A DNA stretch of 64,000 nucleotides from Leclercia adecarboxylata (GTDB taxonomy: Bacteria; Pseudomonadota; Gammaproteobacteria; Enterobacterales; Enterobacteriaceae): positions 1,302,001 to 1,366,000 of the forward strand of contig NZ_CP040889.1 of the NCBI RefSeq assembly GCF_006171285.1. Reading direction: 5' to 3'. A model generated the notes under the pieces. The model had not been told where the DNA came from, searched no databases, and was given only the letters and a program-made list of their open reading frames with translations. A program made the translations under genes and the position numbers. The stretch's first letter is position 1. Every line of letters starts with the position of its first letter. Below, piece after piece: positions 52,956-63,248 of this stretch.

Positions 52956-53040
52956 GCCGGGTGGCGGCTGCGCCTTACCCGGCCTACAAAATCCACAACA
53001 TGCACCATCCGTAGGCCCGGCAAGCGCAGCGCCGCCGGGC
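52956..53040. repeat. REP/BIME pair upstream of the urease operon
   Basis: GCCGGGT…ACCCGGC (52956-52983) and GCCCGGC…GCCGGGC (53015-53040), inverted with respect to each other. They mark the plsY/ureD border. Confidence 0.8.
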
Positions 53041-53134
53041 ATTGCGGCCCCCCATCCATAAGCGACTCATATGACAGCCTTCATTTCCGCCAGGGCATAC
53101 TAAAAAAACCCGACGGCGAGCAGATGGATGAAGC

Positions 53135-53962
53135 ATGTCAGCAACTCAGGCAGATGAAAAAACAGCGAAAGGCTGGCAGGCATCCCTTGCGCTGCACTTT
53201 TCCCACACGCCTGAAAAAACCCTCCTTCACTCTGCCCGCCACGTCGGGCCGCTCACCGTGCAACGCCCGTTCTATCCCGAAGGCGAAACCTGCCATCTCT
53301 ATCTGCTGCATCCCCCTGGCGGGATTGTCGGCGGGGACGAACTGGCGATCGGGATCCACCTTGAGGCCAGAAGCCATGCATTGATCACCATGCCCGGCGC
53401 CAGCAAGTTCTATCGCAGCACGGGCGCGCTGGCGCGGCTGGATCAGCACTTCACCCTGGACGAGCAGGCAACCCTCGAGTGGCTGCCGCAGGACACGATT
53501 TTCTTCCCCGGCTGCAACGCCGCCCTGCGCTCGGTGTTTCATCTCCAGCGCAGCAGCACGCTGCTGGCCTGGGAGCTGTTTTGCCTGGGCCGCCCGGTGA
53601 TCAACGAGGCCTTTAGCCACGGTCGTATTGAGAGCCGCCTCGAAGTCTGGCTTGAGGGCGAGCCGCTGTTAATCGAACGCCAGCATCTGGCAGACGGCGA
53701 TCTGACGCCGGTGGCGGAACATCCGTGGATCGGCACGCTGCTGTTTTATCCCGCCAGCGACGCGCAGCTGGAGGATGTCCGCGCGCTGCTGGCCCCGCTG
53801 CAACAGGTTGCCGGAGCCACCCTCACCGACGGCCTGCTGTCGGTGCGCTTTCTTGCCCATGACAACCTGATTTGCCAGCAGGCGATGCGTGAGATCTGGC
53901 AGCACCTGCGTCCGCAACTTACCGCCAGAGCTCCCTGCTCGCCCCGCATCTGGCACACCTGA
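53135..53962 (+). CDS. ureD: Urease accessory protein UreD
   Basis: Scaffold that, with UreF and UreG, loads nickel and CO2 into apo-urease. Typical blocks: [27 protein letters not shown] and [12 protein letters not shown]. 275 residues, usual length. First gene of ureDABCEJFG; the BIME and a 94 bp gap precede it. Confidence 0.94.
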   Translation: MSATQADEKTAKGWQASLALHFSHTPEKTLLHSARHVGPLTVQRPFYPEGETCHLYLLHPPGGIVGGDELAIGIHLEARSHALITMPGASKFYRSTGALARLDQHFTLDEQATLEWLPQDTIFFPGCNAALRSVFHLQRSSTLLAWELFCLGRPVINEAFSHGRIESRLEVWLEGEPLLIERQHLADGDLTPVAEHPWIGTLLFYPASDAQLEDVRALLAPLQQVAGATLTDGLLSVRFLAHDNLICQQAMREIWQHLRPQLTARAPCSPRIWHT

Positions 53963-53972
53963 GAGAAGCACG

Positions 53973-54275
53973 ATGGAACTGACCCCCAGAGAAAAAGACA
54001 AGCTGTTGCTGTTTACCGCCGCGCTGGTGGCGGAGCGTCGCCTCGCCCGCGGCGTGAAGCTCAATTACCCGGAATCGGTGGCCCTGATCAGCGCCTTCAT
54101 TATGGAAGGGGCGCGCGACGGGCAGACGGTTGCGGAACTGATGGAAGCGGGCCGCCATGTCCTGACCCGCGCGCAGGTGATGGAGGGCGTGCCGGAGATG
54201 ATCCCGGACATTCAGGTGGAGGCCACCTTCCCGGACGGCTCCAAGCTCGTCACCGTCCACAACCCGATCCTCTGA
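53973..54275 (+). CDS. ureA: Urease gamma subunit
   Basis: Small structural subunit of urease, 100 residues. [20 protein letters not shown] and [11 protein letters not shown] are diagnostic. ATG 53973 preceded by GAGAAGCACG; 9 bp before ureB. Confidence 0.97.
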   Translation: MELTPREKDKLLLFTAALVAERRLARGVKLNYPESVALISAFIMEGARDGQTVAELMEAGRHVLTRAQVMEGVPEMIPDIQVEATFPDGSKLVTVHNPIL

Positions 54276-54284
54276 GGGGGCAGC

Positions 54285-54599
54285 ATGATCCCAGGTGAAT
54301 ATCAGATACAACCCGGCCAGATCGTTATTAATGCGGATCGCAAAACCCAGACGGTGATCGTCGAAAACCACGGCGACCGCCCGATCCAGGTGGGATCCCA
54401 CTACCACTTTTATGAGGTGAACCCGGCGCTGAAGTTCGATCGTGAGGCGACCCGAGGCTACCGGCTGAACATTGCCGCAGGCACCGCCGTGCGCTTTGAG
54501 CCGGGCCAGAAGCGTGCCGTCACGCTGGTCGAGGTCTCTGGCGCGCAGCGTATTGTCGGCTTTCGCGGCGAGGTGATGGGCGAGGTTAACCATGGCTGA
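54285..54599 (+). CDS. ureB: Urease beta subunit
   Basis: Second structural subunit, 104 residues, with MIPGEYQI and [17 protein letters not shown] blocks. Overlaps ureC by eight bases. Confidence 0.97.
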   Translation: MIPGEYQIQPGQIVINADRKTQTVIVENHGDRPIQVGSHYHFYEVNPALKFDREATRGYRLNIAAGTAVRFEPGQKRAVTLVEVSGAQRIVGFRGEVMGEVNHG

Positions 54600-56295
54600 A
54601 ATTTCGCGTCAGGCGTATGCCGACATGTTTGGCCCCACCACCGGGGATAAGGTTCGTCTGGCCGACACCGAACTGTGGATCGAGGTGGAAAACGATCTGA
54701 CGATCTACGGCGAAGAGGTGAAGTTCGGCGGCGGAAAAGTGATCCGCGACGGCATGGGCCAGGGACAGATGCTGGCGCAGGAGTGCGTGGATCTGGTGTT
54801 GACCAACGCCCTGATCGTCGATCACTGGGGGATCGTTAAAGCCGATATCGGCGTGAAAGACGGCAGGATCTTCGCCATCGGCAAAGCGGGCAACCCGGAC
54901 ATTCAGCCCGGCGTGACGATCCCGATTGGCGCGGCCACGGAAGTGATCGCCGCCGAAGGGAAGATCGTCACTGCAGGCGGGGTCGATACCCACATCCACT
55001 GGATCTGCCCGCAGCAGGCGGAAGAGGCGCTGGTCTCCGGCGTCACCACCATGATCGGCGGCGGCACCGGCCCTGCCGCAGGCACCAACGCCACCACCTG
55101 CACGCCGGGCCCCTGGTATATCACGCGCATGCTGCAGGCCATTGATACCCTGCCGGTGAACGTCGGCCTGCTGGGTAAAGGCAACGCCTCAAACCCGGAT
55201 GCCCTGCGCGAACAGGTTGCAGCCGGGGCGATTGGCCTGAAAATCCACGAGGACTGGGGCTCAACGCCTGCCGCCATTGACTGTTCCCTGACGGTGGCAG
55301 ACGAGATGGATATTCAGGTGGCGCTGCACAGCGACACCCTCAACGAGGGCGGATTCGTGGAAGACACCCTGGCGGCCATCGCCGGGCGCACTATCCACAC
55401 CTTCCACACCGAAGGGGCGGGCGGCGGCCACGCGCCGGATATTATTACCGCCTGCGCGCACCCGAATATTCTGCCCTCCTCCACCAACCCGACGCTCCCC
55501 TACACCGTCAACACCATCGACGAACATCTGGACATGCTGATGGTCTGCCACCATCTCGACCCGGATATCGCCGAGGACGTGGCCTTTGCCGAATCGCGCA
55601 TTCGCCGGGAGACCATCGCGGCAGAAGACGTGCTGCACGATATCGGCGCATTCTCGCTCACCTCGTCAGACTCGCAGGCGATGGGCCGGGTGGGAGAAGT
55701 GATTATCCGCACCTGGCAGGTGGCGCACCGCATGAAGGTCCAGCGCGGCCCGCTGGCGGAGGAAACCGGCGATAACGATAACCTGCGCGTGAAGCGCTAT
55801 ATCGCCAAGTACACCATCAACCCGGCGCTGACCCACGGTATTGCCCATGAAGTCGGATCGGTTGAGGCCGGAAAACTGGCGGACCTGGTGGTCTGGTCCC
55901 CGGCCTTCTTCGGCGTGAAGCCCGCCACCATCGTCAAAGGCGGGATGATCGCCTGCGCGCCGATGGGCGACATTAACGCCTCGATCCCGACGCCGCAGCC
56001 GGTGCACTACCGGCCGATGTTTGGCGCGCTGGGTGCCGCCCGTCACGCCACCCGCCTGACGTTTCTCTCCCGGGCCGCAGCCGATAACGGCATTGCGCAG
56101 CAGCTGAACCTGCAGAGCGCCATCGCCGTGGTTAAAGGCTGCCGGACGGTGAAAAAGGCCGACATGATCCACAACGGCCTGCAGCCGAACATTACCGTGG
56201 ATGCGCAAACCTACGAGGTGCGCATTGACGGGGAACTGATTACAAGCGAACCGGCAGAAATCCTGCCGATGGCGCAACGCTATTTCCTGTTCTGA
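54592..56295 (+). CDS. ureC: Urease alpha (catalytic) subunit
   Basis: Nickel amidohydrolase hydrolysing urea to ammonia and carbamate. Active-site residues all visible: [10 protein letters not shown] (two His), the carbamylated Lys in [10 protein letters not shown] with its following His, ALHSDTLNE, and [13 protein letters not shown]. The mobile-flap region MVCHHLDP is intact. 567 residues, the Klebsiella-type length. Confidence 0.98.
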   Translation: MAEISRQAYADMFGPTTGDKVRLADTELWIEVENDLTIYGEEVKFGGGKVIRDGMGQGQMLAQECVDLVLTNALIVDHWGIVKADIGVKDGRIFAIGKAGNPDIQPGVTIPIGAATEVIAAEGKIVTAGGVDTHIHWICPQQAEEALVSGVTTMIGGGTGPAAGTNATTCTPGPWYITRMLQAIDTLPVNVGLLGKGNASNPDALREQVAAGAIGLKIHEDWGSTPAAIDCSLTVADEMDIQVALHSDTLNEGGFVEDTLAAIAGRTIHTFHTEGAGGGHAPDIITACAHPNILPSSTNPTLPYTVNTIDEHLDMLMVCHHLDPDIAEDVAFAESRIRRETIAAEDVLHDIGAFSLTSSDSQAMGRVGEVIIRTWQVAHRMKVQRGPLAEETGDNDNLRVKRYIAKYTINPALTHGIAHEVGSVEAGKLADLVVWSPAFFGVKPATIVKGGMIACAPMGDINASIPTPQPVHYRPMFGALGAARHATRLTFLSRAAADNGIAQQLNLQSAIAVVKGCRTVKKADMIHNGLQPNITVDAQTYEVRIDGELITSEPAEILPMAQRYFLF

Positions 56296-56304
56296 GGAGC
56301 CTTT

Positions 56305-56769
56305 ATGATCACCTTAACCCAACGCCTCGATCATCCCCATCCCGTTACCGCACAGGTGACGCTGCCCATTGATGTGCGGGTAAAGAGCCGCGCCCGCGTG
56401 GTGCTTAACGATGGCCGCGACGCCGGTCTTATACTGCCGCGCGGTCTGCTGCTGCGGGGCGGCGACCTGCTTGCCAGTGACGATGGTCATGAAGTGGTGG
56501 AAGTCATCGCCGCACCGGAGCCGCTATCGGTGGTGCACTGCGCCGATCCGTTCCTGCTGGCCCGCGCCTGCTATCACCTGGGCAACCGCCACGTCCCGCT
56601 GCAGATCATGCCCGGCGAGCTGCGCTATCACCACGATCACGTGCTCGACGAAATGCTGCACCTGCTGGGTCTGGACGTGGCCTTCGCCACCCTGCCCTTT
56701 GAGCCGGAAGCGGGCGCTTATGCCAGCGAAGGGCACTCACATTCGCACTCACACGCTCATTCACATTAA
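56305..56769 (+). CDS. ureE: Urease nickel metallochaperone UreE
   Basis: Delivers nickel to the UreDFG-apourease complex. 154 residues ending in a histidine-rich tail (GHSHSHSHAHSH), which binds nickel in Klebsiella-type UreE. 9 bp after ureC. Confidence 0.96.
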   Translation: MITLTQRLDHPHPVTAQVTLPIDVRVKSRARVVLNDGRDAGLILPRGLLLRGGDLLASDDGHEVVEVIAAPEPLSVVHCADPFLLARACYHLGNRHVPLQIMPGELRYHHDHVLDEMLHLLGLDVAFATLPFEPEAGAYASEGHSHSHSHAHSH

Positions 56770-56778
56770 GGACTCACC

Positions 56779-57318
56779 ATGCGCAAGTTGTTACCCCTGC
56801 TTCTGCTGGCCTTCTCTCTGCCCGCGCTGGCCCATCCGGGACACGGCACCGACAGTTTTCAGGCGGGCTTTTTCCATCCCCTGACCGGGCTTGACCATCT
56901 TCTGATGTTGACCGGCGCGGGCGTGCTCGCCGCCCTGAGCGGCCGCAGGCTGCTGATGCCCTTTGCCACCCTCGGCATGATGCTGACCGGTGCCGTTGCG
57001 GGCAGCCTGTTGGGCGGCTTTAGCGGCATGGAGATGCTGATCATCGCCTCGCTGGCGGTGTGTGGCGCCATGATGTTCAGAACCGAAAACCGCCTGCTGC
57101 TGGCCGTTCCTCTGCTTGCCATGTTCCACGGCTGGGCGCACGGCGTGGAGATGGCGGGCCACAGCTTCTGGTTGTTCACCAGCGGCTTTATGCTCGCCAG
57201 CGCCGCGGTGCTGTGCGCAAGTTTTGCCGCAGGCATGCTGCTGCGCCGCCACGACGGGCTGCGTAAAATCTTCGGCGGCGGGCTTATCGCCTCTGCCCTG
57301 CTGGCGCTGATGAGCTGA
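56779..57318 (+). CDS. ureJ: HupE/UreJ-family membrane protein
   Basis: Membrane protein of the HupE/UreJ family, taken as a nickel/cobalt permease or nickel-supply factor. Signal-like N-terminus, then the family motif [24 protein letters not shown] and about six hydrophobic segments with [11 protein letters not shown]. 179 residues. The stop overlaps the ureF start (TGATG). Confidence 0.92.
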   Translation: MRKLLPLLLLAFSLPALAHPGHGTDSFQAGFFHPLTGLDHLLMLTGAGVLAALSGRRLLMPFATLGMMLTGAVAGSLLGGFSGMEMLIIASLAVCGAMMFRTENRLLLAVPLLAMFHGWAHGVEMAGHSFWLFTSGFMLASAAVLCASFAAGMLLRRHDGLRKIFGGGLIASALLALMS

Positions 57319-57992
57319 TGGAGTCGTCCCGCCAGTGGCTGCGCCTGATGCAGCTCTCCAGCAGCAGCCTGCCGGTGGGCTCTTTTACCTGGTCCCAGGG
57401 GCTGGAGTGGGCGGTGGAAGCGGGCTGGGTCACGACGGCCGACGCCTTTAAGCGCTGGCAGTGCCAGCAGATGGATCAGGGCTTTTTCTGCGTCGATCTG
57501 CCGCTGTTTTACCGTCTGTACCACGCCTGCGAGCTGCACGATATCGCTGCCGCCTCGCGCTGGACGGCGTACCTGCTCGCCTGCCGGGAGACCCGGGAGT
57601 TGCGCGAAGAAGAGCGCAACCGCGGGGCGGCGTTCACCCGGCTGATTAAGCACTGGGAGCCGGACTGCCCGCCCGAATGGCTGTCGCTATTTGCCCGCAG
57701 CCAGCTGTGCGGGATGGCGTGGCTCGGCGTGCGCTGGGACATCGGGATGCGCGAGATGGCGCTGAGCCTCGGCTACAGTTGGATCGAGAGCGCGGTGATG
57801 GCGGGCGTGAAGCTGGTGCCGTTTGGGCAGCAGGCCGCCCAGCAGCTGATTATCGAGCTCTGCGATCGCTATGCCGACGGGCTGGAGCAGGCGCTGCTGC
57901 GCAGCGATGACGAGCTGGGCGCGGCCACCCCGCTCGCCGCCATCGCTTCGGCGCGACACGAAACACAATATTCACGGTTATTCCGTTCCTGA
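57318..57992 (+). CDS. ureF: Urease accessory protein UreF
   Basis: Helical accessory protein, 224 residues, starting with [21 protein letters not shown] after a short lead. With UreD and UreG forms the activation complex. Coupled to ureJ and 9 bp before ureG. Confidence 0.94.
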   Translation: MESSRQWLRLMQLSSSSLPVGSFTWSQGLEWAVEAGWVTTADAFKRWQCQQMDQGFFCVDLPLFYRLYHACELHDIAAASRWTAYLLACRETRELREEERNRGAAFTRLIKHWEPDCPPEWLSLFARSQLCGMAWLGVRWDIGMREMALSLGYSWIESAVMAGVKLVPFGQQAAQQLIIELCDRYADGLEQALLRSDDELGAATPLAAIASARHETQYSRLFRS

Positions 57993-58001
57993 GGAGTCTC
58001 T

Positions 58002-58619
58002 ATGTCTGAGTACAAACACCCCCTGCGCGTGGGCGTCGGCGGCCCGGTGGGTTCGGGTAAAACTGCCCTGCTGGAAGCACTGTGTAAAGCGATGCGCGAC
58101 ACCTGGCACCTGGCGGTGGTCACCAACGATATCTACACCAAAGAGGATCAGCGCATCCTCACCGAGGCGGGGGCGCTTGAGCCGGAACGCATCGTGGGGG
58201 TGGAGACCGGCGGCTGTCCGCATACCGCGATCCGCGAAGATGCCTCGATGAACCTGGCGGCGGTGGAAGCGTTAAGCGAGAAGTTCGGCAATCTGGATCT
58301 GATCTTTGTGGAGAGCGGCGGCGACAACCTCAGCGCCACCTTCAGCCCGGAGCTGGCAGATCTGACGATCTACGTGATCGACGTGGCGGAAGGGGAGAAG
58401 ATCCCGCGCAAAGGCGGGCCGGGGATCACCAAATCCGATTTTCTGGTGATCAACAAAACGGATCTCGCCCCCTACGTCGGTGCCTCGCTGGAGGTGATGG
58501 AGCGCGACACCAACCGCATGCGCGGCGACCGCCCGTGGACCTTTACCAACCTGAAGGCGGGTGACGGGCTGGCGACCATCATTAGCTTCCTGGAAGAGAA
58601 AGGAATGCTGAAGGTGTAA
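58002..58619 (+). CDS. ureG: Urease accessory GTPase UreG
   Basis: SIMIBI GTPase that drives nickel insertion. P-loop [15 protein letters not shown], nickel-binding Cys-Pro-His in [11 protein letters not shown], and the NKTD specificity motif are present. 205 residues. Last gene of the operon. Confidence 0.97.
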   Translation: MSEYKHPLRVGVGGPVGSGKTALLEALCKAMRDTWHLAVVTNDIYTKEDQRILTEAGALEPERIVGVETGGCPHTAIREDASMNLAAVEALSEKFGNLDLIFVESGGDNLSATFSPELADLTIYVIDVAEGEKIPRKGGPGITKSDFLVINKTDLAPYVGASLEVMERDTNRMRGDRPWTFTNLKAGDGLATIISFLEEKGMLKV

Positions 58620-58625
58620 TAAAAA

Positions 58626-58646
58626 AGCCTGGCATTACGCCAGGCT
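58626..58646. terminator. Terminator between ureG and the subtilase gene
   Basis: AGCCTGGC/GCCAGGCT stem. On the minus strand it is followed by TTTTTT, so it mainly ends the subtilase transcript; on the plus strand it also stops ureG messages. A second inverted repeat AACAGCTG/CAGCTGTT overlaps the subtilase stop at 58659-58681. Confidence 0.8.
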
Positions 58647-58666
58647 GCTTCCGTTATTAACAGCTG

Positions 58667-60658
58667 TTATTTACAGCTGTTTCCTGATGCGCCCTGCACG
58701 CGCCATGCTCCCCAGGTACCGCCCTTGCCCGGCTCTTCCTGACCCGGGTTCACGTACCACTGGTTAAACCAGATTTTGCCGTTATGCGACACTTTGGTGC
58801 ATTTTTTCGGATAGGCGATTTTCGGATTATAGGCCGCCACATCGCTGGCGGGCGCCGCCGGTTTGCTCACCTTGATGGTCATGCTGTCCTGGGCAGTACG
58901 CCCGTCTTCACCGGTGGTGGTGAGGGTGTAGGTGACCTCGCCTTCCGTATTAGCCGGGATGACCGCATAAGCGTGAGCATTGTTCACGCTGCTGACCAGG
59001 CTGCCGTTCAGCTTCTCCTGCAGCCAGAACGTACCGGAACCTTTGGTCACGCTCCAGGTAAAGGACTTCGCGTTCAGGCTCTGGCTGCCGTCCAGCGGAT
59101 AAGTGCTTACGCCGGTGGTGGGGAAAACCATGGTGTGATCGGCACCTGCCGCTGCGGTCGGTGCTGGCAGGACTTTATCGCCGTCCTTCAGCGCCAGAAT
59201 GCGGGCTACGGCACGTTCCATATCAGGCTGGGTACCAATTTTTGACGAATTATCCCCTGCCAGCGGCGTGCCAGTTTCCTGCAGGATCTGGCGCATCTGC
59301 ACCGGCGTCACGGTAATGCCGTGCGCCTGGGCAATACCAGAAAGACTTGCCACTACACCTGCAATAATAGGGTTAGCGGAAGAGGTGCCGGAGAAGGTAG
59401 CGGTGTATTCCGCATTGGTGCTTTTGTACAGATCGCCGCCGCCCGTGGTCGCGACGTCCCAGCATCCCCAGGATGAACTGGTGACGCGGGAGCCGTAGGT
59501 GGTGAAGTAGGCTTTCTTACCGTCTTTGGCGCAGAATGCCCCGGCAATGATGGCCCCGGAATCGCGCGTATTCACATCAAATTTGCCGTTGAATGCCGGA
59601 TGGTCAAGGTTAACGCTGCCGTTGCCTGCCGCTTCGATCACGTACACGCCTTTGTCGGTCAGCGCCTTGATGATGTCGTAATAGCTCTGAACGTTTTCCT
59701 GCGGCACATAGCAGGCGTTAGTGTTACAGCCCGTGATTTCGCCACCGCCGGTCTGCATCCCCATCTGCACCACGTCGCCCGCTTTCAGCAGGGGGATCAT
59801 GTTGTAGAGGTTGTTATATTGCCATGCGGAGAAACCTACCCGGCTTTTCCAGCTCAGACCGCGCACGCCTGCGCCGATGTCTTTCGCCGCCATGATGCCG
59901 ACGGACGCAGTATCGTGGTCGTCACCGACACGATAGCGGCTGTCGCCCTTGGTCAGGGCCGGGGTTGGCAGGTTAATATGGCTGGTATTCCAGATATAGT
60001 TCTCCATGGAAATAATCGTCACACCGTCGCCAGCATTACCCGCATATTGGTTTACGCTGTCGCGGTTAACGCCCCCCATATAATAACCCTGTCGTTTGTC
60101 AGTTGGCGATTTTGCATAATCCTGCAGCTGACGAAAATCGGGTACAGCGGCATCACCGACGGTATTTTGCAATGAGGATGTCAGTAACGGCTGCGTTTGC
60201 CCTTCATCTTTATTGTATTTATCAAGCGAGACCGGCAGCGTTTCGGGATAAACAAGTTCGATATTCTGGTTTTGCTCCAGTTCAGCGATCACGCTATTAA
60301 TATAGGCTTTATCGGTGCTTTTGTTTTCCGGCAACTCGATACGCAGATAACGATCGAAGCCATATCGTGCATTAAGCTCTGATAATTCATCAGACTGGCT
60401 GCTGCGTAAATTATTGGACCGGAACATGGTGGTGGGCACCAGCGTAGGGTCGCTAAGGGTTAATTTGCTCGCTGTCGTGGTGGCAGGCGTGCTGGTCGAT
60501 TTCAGCAGTGGCTTGCTGGGCTTAAGCTTCACCACAATCGCCACATAGGATTCACCTGTCTGAGCCAGTTCAGCCTGCGGTGCCGTTTCGGCCCAGGCTG
60601 AAGAGGTGACTGCTGCGCAAATTAACAGTGAGAGAATACTTTTTTTCATTTTAGCCAA
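58667..60658 (-). CDS. Secreted S8 (subtilisin-like) serine protease with PKD-like and chitin-binding domains
   Basis: 663 residues. Signal peptide 1-23 (ends SSAWA|ET), propeptide-like region to about 150, subtilase domain about 195-490, an Ig/PKD-like domain about 505-600, and a CBM5/12-type chitin-binding module about 606-663 (HNGKIWFNQWYVNPGQ with Trp630, Trp634, Trp649, Trp652). The catalytic His249 (DDHDTASVGI), oxyanion Asn346 (AAGNGS) and nucleophile Ser426 (FSGTSSANP) are canonical. At the usual Asp position the sequence is GVTIISMEN, so Glu219 appears in place of Asp. It is thus probably active with a modified triad, or reduced in activity. Likely exported and bound to chitin or GlcNAc polymers; substrate unknown. 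Divergent from a RcsB-like regulator. Confidence 0.88.
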   Translation of the reverse strand: MAKMKKSILSLLICAAVTSSAWAETAPQAELAQTGESYVAIVVKLKPSKPLLKSTSTPATTTASKLTLSDPTLVPTTMFRSNNLRSSQSDELSELNARYGFDRYLRIELPENKSTDKAYINSVIAELEQNQNIELVYPETLPVSLDKYNKDEGQTQPLLTSSLQNTVGDAAVPDFRQLQDYAKSPTDKRQGYYMGGVNRDSVNQYAGNAGDGVTIISMENYIWNTSHINLPTPALTKGDSRYRVGDDHDTASVGIMAAKDIGAGVRGLSWKSRVGFSAWQYNNLYNMIPLLKAGDVVQMGMQTGGGEITGCNTNACYVPQENVQSYYDIIKALTDKGVYVIEAAGNGSVNLDHPAFNGKFDVNTRDSGAIIAGAFCAKDGKKAYFTTYGSRVTSSSWGCWDVATTGGGDLYKSTNAEYTATFSGTSSANPIIAGVVASLSGIAQAHGITVTPVQMRQILQETGTPLAGDNSSKIGTQPDMERAVARILALKDGDKVLPAPTAAAGADHTMVFPTTGVSTYPLDGSQSLNAKSFTWSVTKGSGTFWLQEKLNGSLVSSVNNAHAYAVIPANTEGEVTYTLTTTGEDGRTAQDSMTIKVSKPAAPASDVAAYNPKIAYPKKCTKVSHNGKIWFNQWYVNPGQEEPGKGGTWGAWRVQGASGNSCK

Positions 60659-60981
60659 CGTTCCTTTATGACATATAATTAATAACCTTCCTGATTTTCA
60701 GCATGAATGAAAAATACCCCATGGCCAATGAGAGCCTTCTTTTAAAAAATAAGAATACTCTCGCCATGAAATTTTCAGCCGCTAATAACAGCCTGCCAGA
60801 ATATGTCAACGTGAAGCGAGGATAAAAATAACCAAATTCGTTGTGCGGAGTTTAAAAAAAGATAAAGCAAGTCCAGTTTACGCTATTAATGTTTTTACAT
60901 CACCAGCAAGTTACTATTCTCTTCCTGTAAAATATCTGCCTGCTATATCCATTAATGTCGCGTGAATACCTCAGGAATCCA
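60659..60981. promoter_or_regulatory. AT-rich divergent regulatory region
   Basis: 323 bp between the subtilase and the RcsB-like regulator, strikingly AT-richer than either gene or the flanking operons. No clear operator was recognised. The composition suits H-NS-type silencing, but that is inference. Confidence 0.45.
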
Positions 60982-61647
60982 ATGACTATTAAAATTGCAA
61001 TTGCGGATGAACATACCCTTATTCGCCGGGGACTTCACGCTATGATCATGAACCGCACCGCGCACGGTGACGATACCGTCCCTGGGATCTTTTCCATCTC
61101 GGGTGAAGCGGCGGCGACGAGCGAGTTACTCACCCTGCTTGCCCGGCATCCAACAGATATTTTACTGCTGGGGTATACGCTCACCCGTTCACTAAATGAT
61201 ATGGAGGGGCTGACGCTGGTGAAATGGTTAGGGCATCACTATCCGACGCTTAAAATCATTATGCTTTCGCCCGACACCAACCCGCTCATCATCCGCCTGG
61301 CGCTGGAGGCGGGAGCCAGCGCCTATCTGAGCCAGCATATCAATGAGACGATCCTCCGCCAGGCGATTCAGTCGGTAATAAGCGGCGAAGTCTTTGTTGA
61401 GCACTCGCTGATGAACACGCTATTCCACAAAAGAGCGGCCAACGAAGCCCTTTCGCCGCGGGAGACGGAAGTGCTGCGTTTGATCTGCAAGGGGCTTAGC
61501 CTGACGGATATCTCACGGCGTCTGCATCTGAGCATCAAAACCGTGAGCGCACATAAAATGCGGGCAATGGAGAAGTTGGGGGTCAGTAACAGCTGCCAGC
61601 TTTACTGCCTGCTCGCTAAAACCCGGATGTTTGATATCGCTCTCTGA
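60982..61647 (+). CDS. RcsB-like LuxR-family regulator with a phosphorylation-deficient receiver
   Basis: 221 residues. The N-terminal domain aligns with the RcsB receiver (KIAIADEHTLIRRG; HHYPTLKIIMLS), but the phosphoacceptor Asp is Gly64 (DILLLGYTLT against RcsB DVVLTDYSMP). The conserved Lys is Ser117 (AYLSQHIN). The acidic pair Asp9-Glu10 and Ser96 remain. The C-terminal LuxR-type helix-turn-helix is intact (LSPRETEVLRLICKGLSLTD then LHLSIKTVSAHKMRAMEKLG). It should bind DNA without phosphorylation, possibly as partner of RcsB as RcsA, BglJ and GadE do. ATG 60982 has AGGA upstream; ATG 60955 would add nine residues. Divergent from the chitin-binding protease, its likely target. Confidence 0.88.
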   Translation: MTIKIAIADEHTLIRRGLHAMIMNRTAHGDDTVPGIFSISGEAAATSELLTLLARHPTDILLLGYTLTRSLNDMEGLTLVKWLGHHYPTLKIIMLSPDTNPLIIRLALEAGASAYLSQHINETILRQAIQSVISGEVFVEHSLMNTLFHKRAANEALSPRETEVLRLICKGLSLTDISRRLHLSIKTVSAHKMRAMEKLGVSNSCQLYCLLAKTRMFDIAL

Positions 61648-61666
61648 CATCCGGGTAAGGCTGACA

Positions 61667-62680
61667 TCAGGCGGCGGGTAACTCCGCCAGCGGCCAGCGC
61701 GGACGCACTGAAACACTAAGATCTGCCGTGGCGTTCGATTTCAGGCGCACCATTCCGGCATAAGCGATCATCGCCCCGTTATCGGTGCAAAATTCCGGGC
61801 GGGCATAGAACACTTCACCGCGGCGTTTTTGCATCATCTCTGCCAGTTTCGCGCGCAGCGTACGGTTGGCGCTCACGCCGCCCGCCATCACCAGGCGCTT
61901 AAAGCCGGTCTGATCCAGCGCGCGCTTGCACTTGATCATCAGCGTATCCACCACCGCATCTTCAAAGGCACGGGCGATGTCGGCGCGGGTCTGATCGTCG
62001 CCTTCATTATTACGGATGGTATTTGCCGCGAAGGTTTTCAGCCCCGAGAAGCTGAAATCCAGCCCTGGCCGGTCGGTCATCGGACGCGGGAAGACAAAGC
62101 GCCCTTCCGTGCCCTGGGCCGCCATCTTCGACAGCATCGGGCCGCCCGGGTAATCGAGTCCCAGCAGTTTGGCAGTTTTGTCGAAGGCTTCACCCGCAGC
62201 ATCGTCAATGGATTCGCCCAGCAGTTCATACTGACCAATACCGGTCACGCTAATCAGCTGGGTATGGCCGCCGGAAACCAGCAGCGCCACGAACGGAAAT
62301 TCAGGCGGATTATCTTCCAGCATCGGCGCCAGCAGATGCCCTTCCATATGGTGAACCGCAATAGCCGGTACATCCCACGCGAACGCCAGCGAACGCCCGA
62401 TGGTGGCGCCCACCAGCAGCGCGCCCACCAGACCCGGGCCGGCGGTATAGGCCACGGCGTCGATATCTTTCGCCGTAAAGCCTGCCTCTTTCAGCGCCGC
62501 CTGGATCAGGGGCACCGTTTTACGCACATGGTCGCGGGACGCCAGTTCCGGCACCACGCCGCCGTAGTCGGCATGTAATTTTACCTGACTATACAGTTGG
62601 TTGGCGACCAGCCCTTTTTCATCGTCGTAGATCGCGATGCCGGTTTCATCGCAGGATGTTTCAATACCCAGTACACGCAT
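61667..62680 (-). CDS. tsaD: tRNA threonylcarbamoyladenosine synthase subunit TsaD
   Basis: Transfers threonylcarbamoyl to A37 of ANN-decoding tRNAs, with TsaB and TsaE. ASKHA-fold ATPase with metal-binding [20 protein letters not shown] at the N-terminus and the VAGGVSAN-like [12 protein letters not shown] block. 337 residues as in E. coli. Divergent from rpsU. Confidence 0.97.
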   Translation of the reverse strand: MRVLGIETSCDETGIAIYDDEKGLVANQLYSQVKLHADYGGVVPELASRDHVRKTVPLIQAALKEAGFTAKDIDAVAYTAGPGLVGALLVGATIGRSLAFAWDVPAIAVHHMEGHLLAPMLEDNPPEFPFVALLVSGGHTQLISVTGIGQYELLGESIDDAAGEAFDKTAKLLGLDYPGGPMLSKMAAQGTEGRFVFPRPMTDRPGLDFSFSGLKTFAANTIRNNEGDDQTRADIARAFEDAVVDTLMIKCKRALDQTGFKRLVMAGGVSANRTLRAKLAEMMQKRRGEVFYARPEFCTDNGAMIAYAGMVRLKSNATADLSVSVRPRWPLAELPAA

Positions 62681-62862
62681 GACTTGTTTTACCTCACTCA
62701 GATACCGCGCAGTGTAGAGCCTGGGCGGGTTGATGTAAAACTTTCCTCACCCCTGGAGTTCTCTTCGTGTATACTCCTCACCCTTATAAAAGTCCCTTTC
62801 AAAAACGGCCGCGGTGCTTTACAAAGCAGCAGCAATTGCAGTAAAATTCCGCACCATTTTGA

Positions 62863-63132
<270 letters not shown>

Positions 63133-63139
63133 TCTATTG

Positions 63140-63220
63140 AGGACGCACGTCCTCAATTGTCAGACAGAGTAGTAGTCGTAAGGCCGTGCTTCCGGAAGGA
63201 ATGCGCGGCTTGTTTTCGTT
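63140..63220 (+). terminator. Attenuator-type hairpins between rpsU and dnaG
   Basis: A first palindrome TTGAGGACGCACGTCCTCAA is followed by a GGCCGTGC…GCGCGGCTTGTTTTC stem with T-rich tail. This matches the known partial terminator in the E. coli operon that keeps DnaG low. Confidence 0.65.
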
Positions 63221-63248
63221 TATGAGTCACTAAAAATTCATGGGGCCT

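Noticed and set aside
39796-53040. Recurring GC-rich palindromes considered as a CRISPR array
   Set aside because: They are scattered REP/BIME units between genes, not regularly spaced repeats with unique spacers; no cas genes are present.
56728-56770. Short repeated CACTCA-type sequence resembling a tandem repeat
   Set aside because: It encodes the histidine-rich nickel-binding tail of UreE.
60955-60981. Upstream ATG as start of the RcsB-like regulator
   Set aside because: No ribosome site before 60955, while AGGA precedes the ATG at 60982 and RcsB alignment begins there.
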